Shown here: positions 56,192 to 64,000 of the stretch, piece after piece
How positions within the stretch are numbered: position 1 is the stretch's first letter
Layout: each line of letters starts with the position of its first letter
Source of the DNA: Acridotheres tristis
Taxonomy: Eukaryota; Chordata; Aves; Passeriformes; Sturnidae
Direction: 5' to 3'
Length of the DNA stretch: 64,000 nt
Assembly (NCBI GenBank): GCA_037013685.1
Contig: CM072892.1
Coordinates: forward strand, 1,302,001 to 1,366,000
Translations under genes and position numbers: made by a program
Notes under the pieces: model-generated
Databases searched by the model: none
The model's input: only the letters and a program-made list of their open reading frames with translations
What the model was told of the DNA's origin: nothing

Positions 56192-58075
56192 CTGCAAGGC
56201 CAGCAGAGAAATGGGATCAGAATCACGTGGATCATGGGATTATGGGATGTTCTGGGTTGGGAAAAAACCCACAAGGATCGAGTCCAGCTCTTAAGGGAAG
56301 CAAACGCGACCTTGGCATTCTCAGCTCCGTGATCCAACCAACCCAGCCCAGCCCAAACAGCCCCACTGCTGGCCTTGAATGGGGAGGCTGCAAGGCCAGG
56401 AGACAAATGGGATCAGAATCACATGGATCACCAAATTTTGGGATGTTCTGAGCTGGAAAAACCACAAGGATTGAGTCCAGCTCTTACAGGATTCCAATGT
56501 GACCTTGGCATTCTCAGCTCTGTGATCCAACCAACCCAGCCCAGCCCAAACAGCCCCACTGCTGGCCTTGAATGGGGAGGCTGCAAGGCCAGGAGACAAA
56601 TGGGATCAGAATCACATGGATCACCAAATTTTGGGATGTTCTGAGCTGGAAAAACCACAAGGATTGAGTCCAGCTCTTACAGGATTCCAATGTGACCTTG
56701 GCATTCTCAGCTCCATGATCCAAACAACCCAGCCCAGCCCAGCCCACTCCACTCCCACTGGCCATGAGCTGGGGGAGCTGCAAGGCCAGGAGACAAATAG
56801 GATGAGAATCAAAGGGATCACCAAACTACAGGATGTTCTGAGCTGGAGAAACCACAAGGATCGAGTCCAGCTCTTCAGGGAATCAAATGTGACCTTGGCA
56901 TTCTCAGCTCCATGACCCAAATGACTGACCCACCCCAAACAACCCCACTCCCACTGGCCATGAGTGCAGGGGCTGCAAGGCCAGCAGAGAAATGGGATCA
57001 GAATCACGTGGATCATGGGATTATGGGATGTTCTGGGTTGGGAAAAAACCCACAAGGATCGAGTCCAGCTCTTAAGGGAATCAAACACGACCTTGGCATT
57101 CTCAGCTCTGTGATCCAACCAACCCAGCCCAGCCCAAACAGCCCCACTGCTGGCCTTGAATGGGGAGGCTGCAAGGCCAGGAGACAAATGGGATCAGAAT
57201 CACATGGATCACCAAATTTTGGGATGTTCTGAGCTGGAAAAACCACAAGGATTGAGTCCAGCTCTTACAGGATTCCAATGTGACCTTGGCATTCTCAGCT
57301 CCATGATCCAAACAACCCAGCCCAGCCCAAACAAACCCACTCCTGAAGTTGCCCTTGAATGGGGAGGCTGGAAGGCCAGGAGACAAATGGGATGAGAATC
57401 ACATGGATCACCAAACTACAGGATGTTCTGAGCTGGAGAAACCACAAGGATCAAGTCCAGTTCTTCAGGGAATCAAATGTGACCTTGGCATTCTCAGCTC
57501 CGTGATCCAACCAACCCAGCCCACCCCAAACAGCCCCACTGCTGGCCTTGAATGGGGAGGCTGCAAGGCCAGCAGAGAAATGGGATCAGAATCACAGGGA
57601 TCACCAAACTACAGGATGTTCTGAGCTGGAGAAACCACAAAGATTAAATCCAGCTCTTAAGGGAATCAAATGTGACCTTGGCGTTTTTAATTCCATGATC
57701 CAACCAACCCAGCCCATCCCAGAGCACTCCACCCCTGGGGCTGGCCATGAGCTGGGAGTGCTGCAAGGCCAGCAGAGAAATGGGATGAGAATCACGTGGA
57801 TCATGGGAATATTGGATGTTCTGGGTTGGAAAAAATCCACAAGTCCAGCTCTTAAGGGAATCAAACGCGACCCTGGAATTCTCAGCTCCATGATCCAACC
57901 AACCCAGCCCAGCCCAAACAACCCCACTGCTGGCCTTGAATGGGGAGGCTGCAAGGAAGAAATGGGATGAGAATCATGTGGATCACCAAATTATGGGATG
58001 TTCTGAGCTGGAAAAACTGCAAGGACTGAGTTTAGCTCTTAAGGAAATCAAATGTGACCTTGGCATTCCCAAATC
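56192..58075 (-). repeat. 195-bp tandem array carrying copies of the Ig1 3' splice site
   Basis: About nine and a half direct units of 188-200 bp. Every unit has the block that on the minus strand reads (T)CTGGCCTTGCAG followed by CC, the same as the real acceptor at 56192. AG dinucleotides equivalent to the true site fall at about 56388, 56581, 56778, 56973, 57169, 57368, 57561, 57761 and 57949. Each unit also has a branch-like TTCTGATC or TTCTCATC about 25 nt before the AG. The copy at 57368 reads CCTTCCAG; the last copy is shortened. Unit differences are mostly single bases, so the array is fairly young. The rest of the unit has no CR1 resemblance I can name. Confidence 0.92.
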
Positions 58076-58079
58076 CAGA

Positions 58080-59147
58080 CCCATCCCAGGCCACCCCAGC
58101 CCCGGAGCCAGCGCTGAGCATCTCCCCGCCTCAGATACTCTTTGTTTCCTCTTGTTTCCACAAGAGATTTCCATGGTTTTTATTAATCCCTGGCAATCCC
58201 CTGAACGAAACCTTCAGCACCCCCTGCTTGCATTCCGAATTTTTTTTTTTGTTTCCACTTCCAAAATGAACTCGGCATTATTGTTTTTATTCTATATCTC
58301 CCTAAATGCATTATCACACTCGTTATGCAAATGAAAAAGCTTAATTAAAGCAGGAAAATTAAGCAGGAGAAACAGTGGCACTGATGCTGCTGCGTCCTTT
58401 CCAAATCCTGTTGCTGTCAGCGGGATCAGGATTTGGAGCAGGAGTTAAGTTCAGGCAGAACCTTTCTTTAATTTCCTTGTAGGTACAACCTGTAGTACAG
58501 GAATTACTCAGCTTTACACGTTGTAAGTGTAAGGAAACCACGATATTCCTGTTATTACACCTGCATAAATCCCAGCTCTGCTTCCACGAGTCTCCAAAGC
58601 ACATTCCTGGCTCCACGATTTCACTTCTGAACCGTGAAATTCACAGCTATGACAATTTCTAGGAGGGGATCGATGGGAGAAGGAAACTGATTTACAGACC
58701 CCAATAAAATCACAGGAACTAAAGAGCACAAAGGATAAAATGGAATTCGGTGGGATTTAAACACCTGGAATTCCATCCTTTCTGTTCATCCATTGAGCTC
58801 CCAGCCCCATTTCCCATGGAAGAGCCTCAGAACTTCTCCCCAAGGCTGCTCTGCCAGGTGTCCGTGCTGCACTTCTCACCAATCCTGCTTCTCTGATCCT
58901 TCTGCAATTCCCCTGCTAAGATCCACATGGAACTCCTGGGATGCAGAGCTCTGGCATCCCTTCAGACCCCCCCTCACCACGGCATTCCCAGTCCAATCCA
59001 CGGTGGGATCCTGATCTGAAGGTCTGGGATTGATCCAAACCTGCCAAGAATTCCAGTTTCTGAGCCTGGCTCTGCACAGCCTGCAGAAAACGAGGCTCGA
59101 GCCAAGGAGGCAGAAGAGGAGCAGGGAATGGAATTTTCCTCCATAGA
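58080..59147. other. Single-copy stretch, candidate conserved non-coding element
   Basis: 58130-58345 is non-repetitive with 'cgttatgcaaatgaaaaagc' (octamer ATGCAAAT) followed by 'cttaattaaagcagg'. The remainder is unremarkable. Confidence 0.35.
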
Positions 59148-59350
59148 AACATGGAATGGTTTGGGTTGGAAGGACCTGAAATCCCATCTCGTTCCAGCCC
59201 AGCATTCCACTGTCCCAGGCTGCTCCAAGTCCCATCCCAGCCTGGCCTTGGACACTTCTGGGGATCCAGGGGCAGCCACAGCAAATTTGGGAATTCTATT
59301 CCAGGGTCTCTCCACCCTCCCAGCCAGGAATTTCCAATATCCCAATAACC
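59148..59350 (-). mobile_element. CR1 LINE 3' fragment
   Basis: 'acatggaatggtttgggttg', 'ctgctccaagtcccatccca' and 'gccaggaatttccaatatcc'. Minus orientation. Confidence 0.9.
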
Positions 59351-59539
59351 CAGACCCATAAATTTGAAGCCATCATTCCAGCAAGCTCTGCTCTTCCATC
59401 CCGACTTCCAAAGCCCCAAAAACCTTCACTGTCCACTTTTCCACAAATTTTAACAAAGACCAACACAGCCCTGCTCCAGGTGGTTTTATGAGCCAAAAAA
59501 TGCTCCCAATTATTCCAAATCCAATGCAATGATGGAATA

Positions 59540-59680
59540 AAGTTGCTTGGAACGACCTGGGGTAGTGGAAGATGTCCCATGGCAGGGGTGGGACTGGGTT
59601 TAAGATCCAGTTCGGATCTTAAAGGTTTTGGATTCCAATCCAAACCTTTGTAGGATCCTATGATTCCAATTTTCCCATAA
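59540..59680 (+). mobile_element. CR1 LINE 3' end fragment
   Basis: 'gatgtcccatggcaggggtg' and 'aggatcctatgattccaatt'. Plus orientation. Confidence 0.7.
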
Positions 59681-61139
59681 ATGCAGGTGGCTCTTCCCAT
59701 GAAATTCCTGGAAGGACAGGAATGTCCTTGGTTAGGAATCACACTCTGACCTGGAAATAATCCATTAATTCCTGATTATGATTATTTTTCCGAGCAGCAC
59801 TGACACTCATTGTGCTGATTTTCCCCTGGAATTCCTAGGAATGCCGGTTCCTCCACACTCCTCAGGAGTTCAGCATCCCAAGGGCATGGAATGTGCTTTT
59901 TGTTCTGCCATTTCCAGGGCTCTGAGTCACCACTGGCACTTCCATCGTGTCCCACACCACAAACTCCAAAATACAGGAATGCTGAAGCAGAGGCACGGAG
60001 CAGAAAGGTAAAGGAGGGTTCAGCACGGCTCATCAAACCTGGGACCAAATTAGAGCAGTCAGCAACATTCCTCCAACATCCTTTTAAATCCATATTTCAT
60101 TAATATTCCATTTTTATTCATGTTATATTCATCTAACTCCAAATCACATCTGAAGTGTCCTTCATTTTAGTGGCTGTGCCACTCTCCTGAATCCATTAAA
60201 TTCGGGAAGGAACAGGAAAGGAGAAACGCCCCCCTGGGTGATGTTATCTCCAAGGAAAAGCTTTAAGAGGAGATCAAACCAATCAAGGGAAATAACAAAT
60301 ATTCTTCTTCCTTTAAGTGAAAAATCTCATGGTTCAGGAGACATCCCATAATTATGAAATGTCACCTCCCTCTTTCCTGCAGGAACATTCATTCCAGCTC
60401 CTCCTGAAAGCTGCCTCTGGGGATTTCATCCATTAAAACCATATCAGTTTAGCATTGATTCTGTTGGTGACATTGGAGGGGGATTTGGTTGGTGATCACA
60501 CACGGGAAACGCTGCGTGGATCCTTCCCAGCCCCATTCCCACAGCAAGGAAAAGCTGTCCAAGAAAAAAGGTGAAACAAAAAATCCCAGCACACCCCCCC
60601 TCGTTCTGCTGGAAGAGCTGTGGGACCCCACAGGATTCCCTCTTGCCATGAAAAATGGGAAGTTTCTCCTTTCTGTGTTTCCCATAAATGTCATCCTTCT
60701 TGGCTGCTCTTTTCCACCAGTTCCAAGTTGAGATGGGATATTGGGAAGGAATTCCTGGCTGGGAGGGTGGGGAGGCCCTGGAATGCATTTCCCAGAGAAG
60801 CTGTGATCCAAAGTCCTGATCCAAAGGAATCCCAATGGAATTTGGGAGTTTTCTCAGCCTGGAAAGTCCTCAGTGGGCTCCCACTGGGAAAATATTGGAG
60901 GTTTGAGGATGATTTGAGCTGTGCTGATGGATTGGGAATGGTTGGGAATTCCCACTGCTCCAGGTCCTTGTGTTGATCTTTTTTTATGGAAAAGGATATC
61001 AGGATCCTTTGAGAAAAGTGGGAATGAGGTGGTGTTGGATTGGGAATGTGGGAAAGTCTGAGAGCACTTTGGGATTCATTTCAGCTGGAATGGGAAGAGG
61101 AGTTGGGAGATGGAGATTTGTGGATTTGGGAATGGGAAT
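59681..61139. other. Single-copy intron with one short CR1 piece
   Basis: Apart from 60725-60815 nothing is recognised. Confidence 0.4.
60725..60815 (+). mobile_element. CR1 LINE internal fragment
   Basis: 'gatgggatattgggaaggaa' through 'tttcccagagaagctgtgat'. Plus orientation, short. Confidence 0.75.
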
Positions 61140-61428
61140 CATTGCCTGGAGAGGGGCTGGGGACAAGGGATGGAGGGACAGGACACAGGGAATGGCTCCC
61201 ACTGCCAGAAGGCAGGGATGGATGGGATATTGAGAATTGGGAATTCCTGGCTGGGAGGGTGGGGAGGGGCTGGGATGGAATTCCCAGAGAAGCTGTGGCT
61301 GCTCCTGGATCCCTGGAAATGTCCAAGGCCAGGGTGGAGCAACCTGGGATAGGGAAGGTGTGGATTCCAGGGCTGGAACTGGATGGGTTTTAAGGTTCCT
61401 TCCATCCCAAAACATTGTAGGATTCAAT
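61140..61428 (+). mobile_element. CR1 LINE 3' fragment
   Basis: 'gagaggggctggggacaagg' through 'gatgggatattgagaattgg' to 'aaaacattgtaggattcaat'. Plus orientation. Confidence 0.9.
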
Positions 61429-61475
61429 TTCAGGATTCAGTTCCAGGATTCAGTTCCAGGATTCAGTTCCAGGAT
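61425..61475. repeat. Short tandem repeat (aggattcagttcc)
   Basis: About four copies of a 13-bp unit following the CR1 fragment ending near 61425. Confidence 0.9.
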
Positions 61476-62844
61476 CCTTTGGCTCTTTCCTGGTCAAGTT
61501 TCCCACACACAGAGCTTTGATCAAGTCCTTGCTGGAAAACAAGGAATTAAACATTGACCAACATCAGAACCCGGATCCTGGGATGAATTCCCTCAGTGTG
61601 AGAGGTTCTGAGATCTTCCTGATTCGTGGAATGTGTGGGATTCCTTAAAACCGAATTAAAAGGAGATTTTTTTGGGGAATCAGGAGATCCATGCTAGAAA
61701 ATGCAGGATGGGTTCACCACCAATCAAATCCTTCTCCCCTCCTGCTGCCACGAGCTTCCCCCTGATCCATATTCTACATCAGGAGCTTTTCCATGGAAAA
61801 TTCATTAGCAGGAGTGAAGCTCCCAGTGAATTCAGTGCAGCTCTGCAGCAGAACGAGGAGGAAATAACAGGATTTTCTGAAAAAAAAGAGGAGATTTAAA
61901 GGAATTGCAGGCACTGCTACTCTCAGAATTCACTTTTCCCACATTATCCCAGCTCTGAATTCTCCTAAACTGCAAATGGAATGACCAGGAATCTCCGAGG
62001 TATTGCCATGGGAATGCACTGCCTCCATCAATGCAGAATTTGGAGCATTTTACTGCAGCTAATTCGGGATTTGGGACTATTTTTTCCAGCAATTTTTCCA
62101 GCTGGAGGTGAGGCTCAGTCCACAAATAAATGGATTATTGAGAGAGCTTTTTTTTTATTTCTTCTCTAAGCGAGTTTTTCTTTGGGGAAAGTCAAATGTT
62201 ACACAAGTAGCTTCGATTAAACAAATATTCCATTTGTGGAGAAATCCTTCATTTTGCCTCCAAATTCCAGGTACCTAAGAGAGGAAAATTTCAGGTGTGA
62301 TGCTGACCTGATCCCAAACCAGGATCAATCCTGGATCACTCCCAATCATTCCTAAACATTTCCCACCTGCTTTCACCTGATGCCCTCGGGAATATTTATT
62401 GGGCACCTTCCTCTGAGCTGATCCCGAGTTTAATTTCCCCACCAAACAGGACAAAGTCACCTTTTATCCCGTTTGGGGCTGATTTTTCCACCTTCCCGAT
62501 TTTTGTGGAGCTCGGGGAGGCTCTGGGATTGATGGCACTGCCATCCCAAAGCTCCCAACTAATCAAATCCCGCTGCCACAAAATTAGGCCTGACCTAATT
62601 TTGGCACTACAAAGCTTAGCAGGGCTGGATATATCGAGTTTGGGCTGTGCTAATGCTGGTTTTCCAGGAACAAATGGATTTCTGGCTTTTTTCCCTTTAC
62701 AGCTTTCCCTACACCCTTTACAAGTCCTCACAGGGCTGGTTGTTGTTCCTGCTGCTGGGCTGGGATTAAAAACTGCTGGAGTTGGGAGAGGGGTTGGGAA
62801 AAGGCCAGGAGAGCTCCTCAGATGTGGATTTGGGCTGAGAATAT
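61476..62844. other. Single-copy intron
   Basis: No repeat or exon recognised. Confidence 0.4.
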
Positions 62845-63115
62845 AAAATCATGGGATGGTTCTGGGAGGAAACTTGAAGATCATCCCATCCCATCCCATT
62901 ATCCCATTCCATTATCCCATCCCATTCCATTATCCCATCCCATTATCCCATTATCCCATTCCATTATCCCATTCCATTGTCCCATTCCATTGTCTCATCC
63001 CATCCCATTATCCCATCCCATCCCACACTTTTTCCATGGGCAGGGACACCTCCACTATCCCAAGGTGATCCATCCTGGGCACTGCCAGGGATCCAGGGGC
63101 AGCCACAGCAAATCT
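62845..63115 (-). mobile_element. CR1 LINE 3' fragment with expanded tail
   Basis: 'aaatcatgggatggttctgg', then the CCCATTATCC simple repeat, then 'catgggcagggacacctcca' and 'gatccaggggcagccacagc'. Minus orientation. Confidence 0.85.
62880..63015. repeat. Simple repeat (cccattatcccattcc)
   Basis: Degenerate 10-bp repeats of CCCATTATCC/CCCATTCC type, grown from the 3' tail of the neighbouring CR1. Confidence 0.9.
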
Positions 63116-63481
63116 GGGCAGCACTGGAGAGGTTCCTGCTCTGCCATTTGTCATGGGAAAGAATTTGAGGCTGGAAAAGAAATGGGAACCTTGGAAGGGA
63201 AATGGGATGGGAGGCAGGAAATCTGGCATTTGCTGCTTTCCTGGAATCAGGGAATGCTTTTGGGATTGAAGGGACCTGAAATCCCATCCAGTCCCTGCGG
63301 GGACACCTCCCACTGTCCCAGGTTCATCCCAGACTCTTCCAGGGATCTGGGGGCTCCTCTGGCAATTCCAGCCCAGCCAGGAATTCCCAATTCCCAAAAT
63401 CCCACCCAAATCTCCCCTTTCCCTGCTCAAAGCCATTCCCTGTGTCCTGTCCCTCCATCCCTTGTCCCCAGTCCCTCTCCT
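63116..63481 (-). repeat. 366-bp inverted duplication, copy 2
   Basis: Inverse copy of 25413-25778. It lies next to a second minus-oriented CR1 fragment (62850-63115), joined inside 'cagcaaatctggg'. Confidence 0.9.
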
Positions 63482-63824
63482 GCTCATTCCCTTTTTAAGG
63501 GAATCCCTTTGGGATACTGAACTCCTCCATGCCTGGAAAATCAGGAGTGTCCCACTCCAACTGTCCCACTCAGTTCATTGCAGGAGCACAAATACAGAAA
63601 ATCCTCTGCCAAATCTCATTTAATGGGAATTTTTTAGGAAAGCCAGAGAAGGAAATATTCCCTAAAACCACGGGAATTTGGTTTTTGGTTCCCTTTAATG
63701 ATTCAACACCTCCCTACTCCCTTTTCATCAGCTTTAATTTGTCCTCAATAATTTATCCTGCAGCCCAAAGCAACCCTGCTGACATTCCAGTCTCTTTGTA
63801 TCCTGGAATTGTCCACCTTGGAAA
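63482..63824. other. Single-copy intron
   Basis: Nothing recognised between two CR1 pieces. Confidence 0.4.
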
Positions 63825-64000
63825 ATCCCTCTGAGCCCATCAAATCCAAGCATTCCCAGCACTGCCCCATGTCCCCAAGTGCCACCTCCACATGGATTTG
63901 AAATCCCTCCAGGGATGGGGACTCTGCTCTGAGCAGCTGTGCCAGGGCTGGACAACGCTTTCCATGGAGGAATTCCTACAAAAATCCAAATTCAACCTGC
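63825..64000 (-). mobile_element. CR1 LINE fragment, cut by the window end
   Basis: 'catgtccccaagtgccacct', 'ccctccagggatggggactc' and 'ctttccatggaggaattcct'. Minus orientation. Confidence 0.85.

Larger units (their letters stand above)
56192..64000 (-). other. MDGA2: MDGA2 intron 5' of the first Ig1 exon (partial)
   Basis: At least 7.8 kb of intron separating the Ig1 exon from the upstream signal-peptide exon, which is outside the window. It holds the 195-bp splice-acceptor array next to the exon, then mostly single-copy sequence with scattered CR1 fragments and one half of an inverted duplication (63116-63481). I see no exon in it. Confidence 0.8.

Overview
This window is vertebrate, almost certainly bird, nuclear DNA. 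The bird call rests on the dispersed repeats: dozens of 3' fragments of CR1-type LINEs in both orientations, recognisable from the 'catggaatggtttgggttgg' 3' end, the 'ccctgccatggcagggacac' core and the 'tgtccccaagtgccacatcc' core. Their form looks songbird-like to me (moderate confidence). There are no operons, no bacterial-type genes and no complete gene.

The only coding sequence I can support is four internal exons of one minus-strand gene, a clear MDGA2 orthologue (MAM domain-containing GPI-anchored neuronal Ig-superfamily protein). In transcript order they are 56191-56052 (first half of Ig1), 29699-29525 (second half of Ig1), 16138-15942 (first half of Ig2) and 11140-11008 (second half of Ig2). 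All have consensus GT/AG sites and the phases join exactly (1-0, 0-1, 1-0, 0-1), giving a continuous peptide of about 215 residues. The signal-peptide exon lies beyond 64000, and the Ig3-onward exons lie beyond position 1. Intervening introns are about 26.4, 13.4 and 4.8 kb.

Everything else is intron. Roughly a third of the window is tandem repeat: a 39-bp array of about 120 copies (45.2-50.0 kb), a 22-24-bp AACCCTAAA-like array (35.4-38.1 kb), a 56-bp array touching the 3' splice site of the second Ig1 exon (29.7-31.8 kb), a nearly guanine-free array (27.5-29.4 kb), a 40-bp array with one E-box per unit (19.0-20.75 kb), a dimeric array of about 165 bp (39.6-41.3 kb), a CR1-derived array (51.7-53.5 kb), and a 195-bp array (56.2-58.1 kb) whose every unit carries a copy of the 3' splice site of the first Ig1 exon. 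A 31-bp minisatellite sits at the same internal site of three separate CR1 copies.

The most interesting signal is the tandem amplification of intron 3' ends. About ten near-identical branch site/acceptor cassettes precede the 56191 exon boundary, and the acceptor at 29700 lies at the edge of a second array whose units carry acceptor-like AG sites. This suggests local tandem duplication that repeatedly copies splice sites, with possible effects on Ig1 splicing. Long stop-free frames in the arrays are by-products of repeat units whose length is a multiple of three, not genes. Coordinates of repeats and CR1 fragments are approximate (about +/-20 bp); exon boundaries are exact as read.
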